From contig JAFCMP010000076.1 in NCBI GenBank assembly GCA_017506865.1, positions 1-64,000 on the forward strand: a stretch of 64,000 nt of DNA, read 5' to 3'. The notes under the pieces were generated by a model that worked only from the letters and a program-made list of their open reading frames with translations, was not told where the DNA came from and ran no database searches. Made by a program: the position numbers and the translations under genes. The DNA is from Tribonema minus (lineage: Eukaryota; Sar; Xanthophyceae; Tribonematales; Tribonemataceae). This document shows, piece by piece, positions 22,875 through 32,914 of this stretch; the stretch's first letter is position 1; every line of letters begins with the position of its first letter.

Positions 22875-25800
22875 TTGAAGTTTGAGTTTGGAGCACTGCC
22901 TGCAGATTTGCTCGACGCGCCACTCACACAGGATGGAGAGCCGGGGCCAAAGTTTGTGCTTGGAACAGGAGTAGGTGCGGAGAAAGTACAAGTACAACCA
23001 CCCATTGACCTTGACAATGAGCAGGATGAGCGTGTTGTGAGCGTGGAAGCACTGCCGAAAACAGGCTGGGAGACTGACGTGTCATGTCCGTGTTGGCGCA
23101 CTGACAAGACTGTTGAAGTAGAGTCAGTGTACTCTGATTCCGATGCAAGCAGCGCAGAGTTGGTGGATGACTATGTGCAAGCAACTGACTGGTCGGAAAG
23201 TGATGATGATGACACAGACTTGACTTCTGATTCAGAAGCAGACTACCCCTCAGACAGTGAGACAGAGATTTGTGTAGCTGCCTCAGAGCTCACTGAGAAC
23301 AGGCGCTTGGGCTGCTACAACAAAAAAGGGGGGTCAGACTGGGTGCTGGAGAATTGCCATGTCGATCGCTGGTCTCAGATCTCGGCAGTTGAACATGGTG
23401 AGTACCCAAACGTAGAGCAAATGCTGGTACCTAACCTAAAGGTGGTAGACCTGGGGGGGGGATTGGCAGCTCCGTAATGGGTGCAATAATGGGGGGAGCA
23501 CAAGTGGCAATGGCAGTAGAGACCAGTGAAGACTTCGCCAAAGTTTTTCGTGCATCTCACCCCACGGTTCCTACGCTTATAGGGGACTACACCTCTGATG
23601 AAGTGTGGGACAAGATAGTCGAGCTGGACCCAGATCTGGTGACCGCAAGCACCACACCACAGCTGGTGCACAAGGCTGTACAGAAGGGAGTGAAGCGACT
23701 CTTAATTGAAAATGCGCCAGAGCTGGGGCTGACTGTCAGTGGAGTTCTCGCGTTGGAGGCAGCGCTCAACGCAGGTTATCACATATTGTCATTTGAGCTC
23801 TCGGGTGAAAACCTGGGGTTCCCTAACCTGCGCAACCGAGTGTTCCTCCTCATGATGAAGGGTGATCAGAGTGTGGTGGACGCGCTCCAGCGCGTGGCTC
23901 ACAAGGTGGAGCGCGCAAAGCATAAGGACAAGCACGAACTGCAGATCACCCCCATGGAGATGTGGGGTGTCACTAACCCAGTGTTTGTGCTGCCACCTCG
24001 CAATGCCACAGCGCGCTGGACGCATGAGATGACGCGCAGTGTACCAACCCTTGTTGCGCGTCACTTTCATGCATTCCGTGAACCATCAGACAGTGACATG
24101 CGAAAGGGGGACACGCAGTACAATGCCACTCAACGCTATGCTCCATCGCAGGCAGACTTACTGCGGGCCAATGGTCTGTGGTGGCTCAAGGTGCCACCAG
24201 GCATCACACAGTCAACACTGGCGAAGGGCAGTGGTCAGATACTGCTTGCCCCAGTGATGTCATTCATCATTCGCACTCTGCGTACAGAGCCGGTGCTGTT
24301 CGACTTGCAGCGCCAGCAGGCACCCATACCGCCTCGCATGATCGAGGATGGTTTGTTTGTGCAGACCTTGGGTCCCTATGACCTCCCTGACGACCACCCA
24401 CAGGGAGGCACCTCGGTGGGGCCTGTCCTCGTATCACAACACCTGCAAGGCATGCCTTTCCTGCGCAAGTTGAAGTACAAGCAGGGCTTCGCGATGGGGG
24501 CGGCGAACCACAACCGGGAGCCAGGGCCGCAGCCCTCCACAGCAGACCACGCCAAGAAGACCGCCTGCGAGACCAGCGCGCAAGCATCAGCCAGCAACTC
24601 CACGAGCGAAGGTGACGAGACAAGCACCGACAGCGGCGAAGCCGGAGGTGATGACGAGGATGGCCATCGTAGCGGCGGGGCGCGCACGCCAGGTAAGCTG
24701 ACAATGATGGAAGCATACACCATAGCGATGGACCATGCAGATGAGCGCTTTGGCAAGAATCAAGTGTCAGACAACCCTGAGTTGGCCGCTGCCGCCGAAA
24801 CAGAACTACCAGGATGGGACAACATTGTGTTGGTTGCAGAGCAAGGGGCTGCTTTGCAAAAACAAGCTACTGTCTATATAGCCAAGAAGTACCCCGTCAC
24901 AGAAGCTACAGCGGATGGAATTGCAGTTGTGGTGACTTGGACCGGTGACGCACCACCGGGGAACTATGTGCTCGAAGGGGCAATTGACCCACGGGGGCAT
25001 TGGGCTGTGCGGCGGCAGCGAGTGTTGGTAGAGGAGGGTATGCACACCAGCACTATAAATCTCACTATTGTCAAGCGTACCGGTAAGCTGAAACCGGGCG
25101 TCAAGCTTGGGCACTTGCACTTGCTAGATGAGGATTTGTGGAAGCGACAATCACACAGATGTGAAGTGGAAACCACACGGAGCTTAATAGCACTGACTTC
25201 AGTACAGGAGAAAGACGAGAAACAGCAGTTGCTAGAAAAGCGCTTGACGGCGATCAAAGCGAGGATAGCACAGATAGAGCGCAATGATCGTCTAGCCACG
25301 GTTTGCTTCATGGTTGCTGCTGGTTATGTGACACCAGCTGAGGCGCAAGCGGAGGCGCCAAATGTCATTTCGGGAACGGCAGCGGAGGCTCTGTTTGCTG
25401 AGAGCTGCGACGTAGGTTGGGGGTGTGGAGCACAGGTGAACCCTTCTTCAACGTCAACTACTTCAACTAGCAGCATGGCAGACAAAGTCAATTCGGCTAA
25501 GTTAAACCCAGTCTCTGATTCACGAGTGCAAACATTGAGTGTAGAGGAGCCCCACGCAGACAAGATAGTGCACAAGGCGCGGCCCCCCGCAGAACCGCCG
25601 CCGCCAAATGCTCCTTGCACTGCCGTCCCTGAAACTCACAATAAACCAAAAAAGGAAGCGAAGGTTGATGTAGAATCGCAACCTGGTGTTGGTGCTGACT
25701 CATCTGCAGCTCAAGAGTGTACGGACGATGAAGCAGTGCAACGGGCACGGGAGCTGGAATGGCTTGCCGCGTTCCGTGTTGGGGAATTGGAACACTTGAC

Positions 25801-28800
25801 GGAAGTTCAACGAATGCAGTTGACAGATTTGCTTCGCAAAATGGCACGTAAGGGGATCTTCTCACATGATGGTAGGCCAGGAAAAGTGTCGTTGGTCCGC
25901 CACCATATTGATGTTGGAGATGCTAGGCCTGTGCGTTCCAGATTGCGAAAGTATAGTCTGAAAGAACTTGAAGTTTTATGGAAGGAAATTGACTTCTTGT
26001 TGAAGAAGGGCGTGATTGAGCCGTCAAATTCACCCTGGAACTCTCCTCTCATGATAATACCAAAGCCAGACGGTGGTATGAGAGTTGTGCAGGATTTGAG
26101 GGCGGTTAATCAAGCAGTGAAAGAGCGTGGTGGCGGTCAGGATGGGTTTCCGCTGCCGCGCATAGATGAGGTGCACTCAGTGTTGAATGGCTCTGAGTGG
26201 TTTAGCTCTATGGACGCGGTTGCTGGATTTTGGCATGTTGAATTGGACAGAGAATCCAGACCAATAACGGCTTTTCAAACCAAATGGGGGTGCTATCAAT
26301 GGAAGGTGGGACCTATGGGGCTTATGAACATGCCATCTACTTTTCAGCGTCTAATGCAGCTTGCTATGGGGCATGATGCGCTGTGGGTGTACGCCCTGGT
26401 GTACATTGACGATATTCTGGTTTTTAGCAAAACCTTCAAAGAGCACATGAAGCACTTGGAGATAGTGTTGAGCCGACTGCTCTCAGTAGGCATAAAGCTG
26501 AAGCCGTCCAAGTGTCACTTCGCCATGCGGGAGGTCAAATTTCTGGGTCATGTCGTAGATGCCCAGGGCAAGCGCGTTGATCCATCAAAAGTAGAGGCAA
26601 TTGAGAAGATACCTTTGCCCTCTGACCTTCATGATGTGCGTTCCTTTTTGTGTATGGCAGCGTACTACAGGCAGTATATCTCCCATTTTTCAACAATCAC
26701 GGAGCCCCTGGTCAACCTTACTCGCAAAGGTGTACCGTTTGAGCTCTCGGATGATTGCATTGCTGCGTGGCAGGTGCTCAAGGAGGCCTTGAAGACATCC
26801 CCTGTTTTAGCACATCCCGATTTGAAAGGCATCCTCAATGGCTCAGTCAAGTTGGTTTTGCAGACTGATGCTTCTGACTATGGACTGGGAGCGGTGTTAA
26901 CGCAGATATGCCCCACCAACGGAGAGCACCCGATAGGATACTATAGTCGTACTTTGAAAAGTGCTGAACGCAATTATGGTACTTATGATAGGGAAGCGCT
27001 AGCAGCAATGGAAGGAGTTCACTACTTCAGACAGTTTTTGCACAATGGTAACACGTTCATCCTACAAACTGACCACTCTGCATTGGCGCACTTGATGGGT
27101 GGCTCAGAACCGCGCACCAAGCGGCAGGAACGTTACATATCAGAACTGCAAGAATACAACATGGACATTGTGCACAGGCCTGGTAGAGAGAATGGTAATG
27201 CTGACGCCCTCTCGCGTATCAGGGATGGCACTTTCGTCACAGTGTCTGCAGGTGTGGCCTTTTCTAATGATGCAGCGACGACCTCGCAGCATGGGGGGAT
27301 ACAGCGGCCAGCACCTGTTCCGGGAAATTTTTCGTCTGTTGTTTTGCCTGCCGCTTGTGAATGTGACGATGCAGCTGGAGTGAAGATAGTGTCAATCAAC
27401 ATCACAGCAAGCAGGGTGGCTCAGCTGTTCCCAGAAGATGGCGACGAGAACATGGACCTTGAGGCTGAATTGGAGGATGGCCATGAAGACATCAACAACA
27501 AGGATACAGGTGGCAAAGTAGATGGTAATAGGCAACGACATCGCGCCGTGTTTGAAGCGGGCGACTTGGTATCTTCGCTGAGCAAGGATGCGGTATTGGG
27601 GAAAGTAGCGAAGTACTTGACTACTAGTCTAAGAGCAGGTGGTCCCCCACATGGCCTCTCACCTAGAGAAGTTGAGGATGCTCGCGCATTTGAGCGCGCT
27701 GGCTACTACATGCGCAATGGGAGAATGCATTTTGCTGCTGGTGGCAGGTCCCACAAGACAGGCACAGACTTGCTAGTGGTACCGAAGTCACTAAGAGAGC
27801 GCGTGTTTGAGGAATGTCATGATGGTGCGATTGGTGGAGGTCACAGTGGCTTTGCTCGCACATATGACAAAGTGAGGCGCAGGTACTTCTGGCCTGGCAT
27901 GTATTCTGATGTTTTCAAGTGGGTGCTGACTTGCCTGGCATGCCAAAAGCGCAAGTCCAAGCGCGATATGCGTGTGCGTGTGCATGGATTTGGAGATGTA
28001 GATCTACAGCATGCGTTTCAATTGGTAGGCTTCGATATTGTGGGACCGCTGCCCAAGACTGCCAGGGGCAACACTTTCATTTTGGTCTTCACGGATTACC
28101 TGACTAGGTGGCCGGAGGCCTTTGCGATACCTGACAAATCAGCAGTCACTGTTGCGCGTGTCATAGTCAGTGAGATCATACCAAGGCACGGGTGCCCTCA
28201 AATGTTCCTCTGTGACAATGCTAAGGAGTTCAGGGGGTTGCTGATGAAAGAGCTAACTAGGTTAGTGGGCATTGAGCAGCGCTTCACATCCCCTTACCAC
28301 CCTGCATGCAATGGTCTCACTGAGCGCACCAACGGCACGCTTGTCAACCTTCTGGCAATGATGGTAGAAGACAATCAGAAGAATTGGGACTCAGTCTTAC
28401 CCATGGCTCTTTTCAACCACAGAGCTTGCACAAACACGACGTATGGCATGTCACCGTTTCGCATGTTATATGGGCGTGAGCCCCTGCTGCCGTTCGAGGC
28501 AATGTTGGGAGATCTTCGTGCACCTGAGCTGTCGCGCAGGTGGAAGTCAGCAGCTGAGCACCTGCACGTAATTCATGAGCTCATCAAGGAAGGACACAGG
28601 CTGGTACAGGTGTCACTACAAGAGCAGGAGGAGAGGCTACGGGCGGCGGCAGCGCAGGAGAAAGGGTTTGCTCGTCGCTTTGAACCTGGAGATCATGTTC
28701 TTGTACACTATCCGCCCGTTCGTAAGGGGCTGAGTAAGAAATTGAAAGCAGAACGCTGGTTGGGTCCATTTGTAGTAGAAAGGCGAATACCTGGGCTAGA

Positions 28801-29353
28801 CACATATGTTTTGCGGGCGACGCATGCAGGGCAAGTCATGTTGAAGTACATCCACTGTAGTAGGCTGAAGCTGGCTACTGAGCGACAACTTGAAGTAGCG
28901 GTGCCGCCTCCACCAGATGTACACTTGCCTACGCGTGATCAACAGCATGTGCCCCGTGACCCGGCTGACAGGCCATCAGCGGCTGCAGCACCAGCACCAC
29001 GTGAAAAATGCCCATATGCTAAAGGTGACATCATAAGAGTTTCATTGGCTGCATGGGTAGATGGCTCTGATGATAGTTGTGATGGCTATGTGGTACACAT
29101 TGCTTCCAATGGCACGGTGGAATTCATATGCCCGATTGATGCAGCAGAGCCGGATGAGTTGACGGCTCAGCTGCCCTCATTTGCAAACCGCTATAAAGGT
29201 CATGCGACTAAAGGCGACAAGCATCTGGCACGTCTCATCTATACACTGCATCATTCGTCACCGTTCCTTGGCGAGCGCACTGGCAGTTTCTGGCAGCCCC
29301 TTGCAACAGCACCAGCGGTTCGGTTCTGCAATACCATAGTATATGTCAATTAG
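22875..29353 (+). pseudogene. Gypsy Pol polyprotein, left copy, broken by a one-base deletion
   Basis: This is the same polyprotein as on the minus strand at 32915-39394. Here the G run after GACCT (23453-23461) has nine G, against ten in the right copy. The frame leaves the methyltransferase motif I after DLGGG and stops at 23475-23477. A second ORF then starts at ATG 23477 and runs open to 29353 through all other domains. YIDD is at 26402-26413, the RNase H Asp at 26867 and integrase D, D, E codons at 28034, 28214 and 28322. The stop overlaps the next ATG (TAATG). That could in principle allow reinitiation, but the simplest reading is a frameshifted copy or a homopolymer error. Confidence 0.85.
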
Positions 29354-29447
29354 AAATATCCAAGTCTTGTTGTTTGGCAGCGTTCCCTACCCCGCGCCTT
29401 GCGTGCCGCATGTTTCAGGAGGAGTGTCATATGAGGTGAAGACGGAG

Positions 29448-29561
29448 TCTTGGCGCGCAGCGGCGGGCGTTCTACATGCGCATCTACCGGTGACGAGATA
29501 TTCAACTCCGTCTTGGCGCGCAGCGGCGGGCGTTCTACATGCGCATCTACCGGTGACGAGA
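29448..29561 (+). repeat. 63-bp tandem duplication after Pol (left)
   Basis: A 51-base block beginning TCTTGGCGCGCAGCGGCGGG and ending GGTGACGAGA occurs at 29448-29498 and again at 29511-29561, period 63. It lies about 95 bases after the Pol stop. The partner is at 32707-32820. Confidence 0.9.
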
Positions 29562-29688
29562 CTTTCAAGCGAAGCACCTTTCAACTTCAACCACCAGCTC
29601 AACTTCAGCAAGGGCGCTTCAACTTCAGCTATTGGCCTAGCGCAAGTGTGAGTGAGTTACCACACGGCGCAGTGCGTGCTCCAGCGAG

Positions 29689-29987
29689 TTGCTGAGCACT
29701 GCCAAGGCAAGGGCAGCCTCAATCAGTCGCTGAGCGCTGCCCCAGGCCCGGAGGCGGATTGGGGATTAAGCTATTTGGGACGCACTCATGCGAGCTGCTG
29801 AGCGCTGTCAACTTAACGGGCCTGGGCGGACTAGCGTTGCATAGTATGGCCTAGCTACGTCGTGCAAAGCAAGTTGCTGAGCAGTGCCAAGCGCTTGGGG
29901 GCGTACTGCGGGAGTCAGGACGGGCGCGCATGCGAGCTGCTGCGCCGCGCGGAGTGTGCGGTGCTCCTCACGTTGCTGAGCACTGCT
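29689..29987 (+). repeat. Dispersed 15-base motif YYGCTGAGCRSTGYY, five copies (left)
   Basis: Copies start at 29689, 29727, 29795, 29874 and 29973. They share GCTGAGC with conserved TG after it, all in the same direction, at spacings of 38 to 99 bases. The intervening DNA is unrelated by eye. The partner array is at 32281-32579. Confidence 0.65.
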
Positions 29988-30138
29988 ACGGCTTGGAACA
30001 GGGGACGTGGCCATCGTAGCCGCCGACTGGGGGGGGGGGCGTCATGGGGGGATGGGTCGTCAGCCTGGTTGGTAGCGCGCGGGAACTCGGGCCGTATGCC
30101 ATGAGACTGACCGCAGCCGAACTTCCAGCCTCTTTCCT

Positions 30139-30257
30139 GTAACGTTCAAGAAACGCGGGGAGAGTAGGCGCCAGGTGTATCGTAGCAGGTGCATAGTCGC
30201 GTCTACCAGCGCGCACCTTAAGGCACCGCGTTATGTGACCTATAACAGGGCGTGCAT
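30139..30257. other. 119-base segment present only in the left arm
   Basis: Both arms share CTTCCAGCCTCTTTCCT and GACACGGGGTGTA. Between them the left arm has 119 bases and the right arm only two (32128-32129). I see no terminal repeats or target duplication on the block. It could be an insertion on the left, a deletion on the right, or an allelic difference. Confidence 0.85.
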
Positions 30258-30270
30258 GACACGGGGTGTA

Positions 30271-30350
30271 GCGCGAGTGCCTCAAGCGGGAGCACAGTAG
30301 TGTGGGGGTTGCGTGAGTGCCTCAAGCGGGGGCGCAGTAGTGTGGAGTGC
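30271..30350 (+). repeat. 40-bp tandem repeat, two copies (left)
   Basis: GCGYGAGTGCCTCAAGCGGG with RGCRCAGTAGTGTGG repeats at 30271 and 30311. The right arm has the same two units plus ten extra bases that look like part of a third unit, so copy number differs between arms. Confidence 0.8.
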
Positions 30351-31178
30351 TGGTTTGCATCGCAAGTTGTGCGTTTGTTTGCTAGTGTAGGCAATTACCG
30401 GGGCGTATGTAAGTGGTGCAGCCTCTTTGACGGGTGCAGCATTAGAGGCATATAGCCACACACTGGCAGTACTCCCCTCTGTTATTTCAGTACCATGACG
30501 TCAACATATGGTGCTGCTCTGCCGCTGCCGGTGTCGCCGCCACCGTGTAGCCGCAGCCGCCGCCTGGAGGGGTAGTATCTGCTTGTGATGCGCAATCAGG
30601 TGTTGCAATCGCATCGACAACACTTGGCGCGCAGTAAAGTGGTGCCAGGCGTGCTGTATCTGCTGAGGATTTGCATTGCTTATTTGCGGTAGGCCGGGCT
30701 TGCAGTAGCTCCTTGCACGCTTCACTGTTATTTGATCCAGACGGTCGATGACGTCATGGATGGGGGCGTATGTCGTGAAGCGGCCGCCATTAGCGTGCAT
30801 TAGGATGATAGATGTGTGTTGGCAGCACGTAGCACGCCTTGAGGTGGCCAGGGCTCAATTGGAGAGTTGTGCCCGTATTTGTCAACAGTCACCTCAAGTT
30901 GAATGGCAGCAGCGCTCAGCTGCATTTGTGCTTGTGTTCGCCTAATGATCAGAAACCGATCTACATGCTTTAAGGAAGGCTTTTGTCTGCTTTTGCACCG
31001 CCACGTTTACCGGCGCCATGGCACTTGGTATCTGGAGAGAGTAGTTGCAAGCGCCGCTGCTTTCTCAAGGCAACATTCGCAGGCTTTAGGCTGTAACTGG
31101 AGCAATGGAGCAGTTCCTCACTCCTGAAGAGTCAACACTGTGAGCTGGGACACCACCCAGTCACCACAATGGCGATCT

Positions 31179-31197
31179 CTGTTGCATAGTCCTGCCC
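31179..31197. other. Spacer at the centre of the inverted repeat
   Basis: The 19 bases CTGTTGCATAGTCCTGCCC are the only non-paired sequence at the centre; pairing resumes at once on both sides. It has no telomere repeats and no adaptor sequence that I recognise. Confidence 0.9.
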
Positions 31198-32030
31198 AGA
31201 TCGCCATTGTGGTGACTGGGTGGTGTCCCAGCTCACAGTGTTGACTCTTCAGGAGTGAGGAACTGCTCCATTGCTCCAGTTACAGCCCAAAGCCTGCGAA
31301 TGTTGCCTTGAGAAAGCAGCGGCGCTTGCAACTACTCCTCCAGATACCAAGTGCCATGGCGCCGGTAAACGTGGCGGTGCAAAAGCAGACAAAAGCCTTC
31401 CTTAAAGCATGTAGATCGGTTTCTGATCATTAGGCGAACACAAGCACAAATGCAGCTGAGCGCTGCTGCCATTCAACTTGAGGTGACTGTTGACAAATAC
31501 GGGCACAACTCTCCAATTGAGCCCTGGCCACCTCAAGGCGTGCTACGTGCTGCCAACACACATCTATCATCCTAATGCACGCTAATGGCGGCCGCTTCAC
31601 GACATACGCCCCCATCCATGACGTCATCGACCGTCTGGATCAAATAACAGTGAAGCGTGCAAGGAGCTACTGCAAGCCCGGCCTACCGCAAATAAGCAAT
31701 GCAAATCCTCAGCAGATACAGCACGCCTGGCACCACTTTACTGCGCGCCAAGTGTTGTCGATGCGATTGCAACACCTGATTGCGCATCACAAGCAGATAC
31801 TACCCCTCCAGGCGGCGGCTGCGGCTACACGGTGGCGGCGACACCGGCAGCGGCAGAGCAGCACCATATGTTGACGTCATGGTACTGAAATAACAGAGGG
31901 GAGTACTGCCAGTGTGTGGCTATATGCCTCTAATGCTGCACCCGTCAAAGAGGCTGCACCACTTACATACGCCCCGGTAATTGCCTACACTAGCAAACAA
32001 ACGCACAACTTGCGATGCAAACCAGCACTC

Positions 32031-32114
32031 CACACTACTGCGCCCCCGCTTGAGGCACTCACGCAACCCCCACACTACTGTGCTCCCGCTTGAGGCACTC
32101 GCGCAACCCCCCAC
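32031..32114 (-). repeat. 40-bp tandem repeat with partial third unit (right)
   Basis: Same units as at 30271-30350 read on the minus strand, plus a ten-base extension (GTGGGGGGTT type) at the outer side. This shows copy-number change between the arms. Confidence 0.75.
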
Positions 32115-32280
32115 TACACCCCGTGTCAGAGGAAAGAGGCTGGAAGTTCGGCTGCGGTCAGTCTCATGGCATACGGCCCGAGTTCCCGCGCGCTACCAAC
32201 CAGGCTGACGACCCATCCCCCCATGACGCCCCCCCCCCCAGTCGGCGGCTACGATGGCCACGTCCCCTGTTCCAAGCCGT

Positions 32281-32579
32281 AGCAGTGCTCAGCAACGTGA
32301 GGAGCACCGCACACTCCGCGCGGCGCAGCAGCTCGCATGCGCGCCCGTCCTGACTCCCGCAGTACGCCCCCAAGCGCTTGGCACTGCTCAGCAACTTGCT
32401 TTGCACGACGTAGCTAGGCCATACTATGCAACGCTAGTCCGCCCAGGCCCGTTAAGTTGACAGCGCTCAGCAGCTCGCATGAGTGCGTCCCAAATAGCTT
32501 AATCCCCAATCCGCCTCCGGGCCTGGGGCAGCGCTCAGCGACTGATTGAGGCTGCCCTTGCCTTGGCAGTGCTCAGCAA
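32281..32579 (-). repeat. Dispersed 15-base motif YYGCTGAGCRSTGYY, five copies (right)
   Basis: Mirror of the array at 29689-29987, with no differences noticed. Confidence 0.65.
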
Positions 32580-32706
32580 CTCGCTGGAGCACGCACTGCG
32601 CCGTGTGGTAACTCACTCACACTTGCGCTAGGCCAATAGCTGAAGTTGAAGCGCCCTTGCTGAAGTTGAGCTGGTGGTTGAAGTTGAAAGGTGCTTCGCT
32701 TGAAAG

Positions 32707-32820
32707 TCTCGTCACCGGTAGATGCGCATGTAGAACGCCCGCCGCTGCGCGCCAAGACGGAGTTGAATATCTCGTCACCGGTAGATGCGCATGTAGAACG
32801 CCCGCCGCTGCGCGCCAAGA
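32707..32820 (-). repeat. 63-bp tandem duplication after Pol (right)
   Basis: Mirror of 29448-29561. Confidence 0.9.
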
Positions 32821-32914
32821 CTCCGTCTTCACCTCATATGACACTCCTCCTGAAACATGCGGCACGCAAGGCGCGGGGTAGGGAACGCTGCCAAACAACA
32901 AGACTTGGATATTT

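Larger units (their letters stand above)
22454..29353 (+). mobile_element. Ty3/gypsy-type retroelement carrying a methyltransferase-like domain (left copy)
   Basis: The unit consists of a short gag-like ORF (22454-22870) and a long Pol ORF (to 29353) in the +1 frame. Domain order methyltransferase-like, RT, RNase H, integrase is diagnostic of the gypsy (Metaviridae-like) order of pol enzymes. LTR ends could not be placed, so the limits given are those of the ORFs. This copy is inactive as written because of a one-base deletion in the Pol frame. Confidence 0.85.
1..31178. repeat. Left arm of a ~31 kb inverted repeat
   Basis: Every gene on this arm recurs in reverse complement on 31198-62267. 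Partner coordinates sum to 62268 (positions 1 to about 3194 and about 23455 to 30138), 62269 (about 3195 to 23455) and 62375-62376 (30258 to the centre). The arm ends in GGCGATCT at 31171-31178, matched by AGATCGCC at 31198-31205. It begins at the window edge inside an intron of the ankyrin gene, so its true outer end is not visible. Differences from the right arm are few and listed separately. Confidence 0.97.
29354..31178. other. 3' flank of the retroelement up to the palindrome centre (left)
   Basis: Repeat-rich DNA with no recognised gene. It contains a 63-bp tandem duplication, three TCAACTTCA copies (29579-29630), a dispersed 15-base motif, a 40-bp tandem repeat and the 119-base left-only block. 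A 99-codon ORF on the minus strand (30800-30501) is mirrored at 31575-31874 and matches no family I know. Part of this region probably belongs to the retroelement 3' end. Confidence 0.5.
31198..32914. other. 3' flank of the retroelement from the palindrome centre (right)
   Basis: Mirror of 29354-31178 without the 119-base block. A 99-codon plus-strand ORF (31575-31874) and a short ORF from ATG 31357 have no recognisable domain. Repeats are listed separately. Confidence 0.5.

Noticed and set aside
29448..29561. 63-bp tandem repeat as the 3' LTR
   Set aside because: Too short, head to tail, and not found upstream of the gag-like ORF.
29689..30350. CRISPR array suggested by regularly repeated short motifs
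   Set aside because: Spacing is irregular, the motif is only 15 bases and degenerate, and the DNA is eukaryotic with no cas genes.
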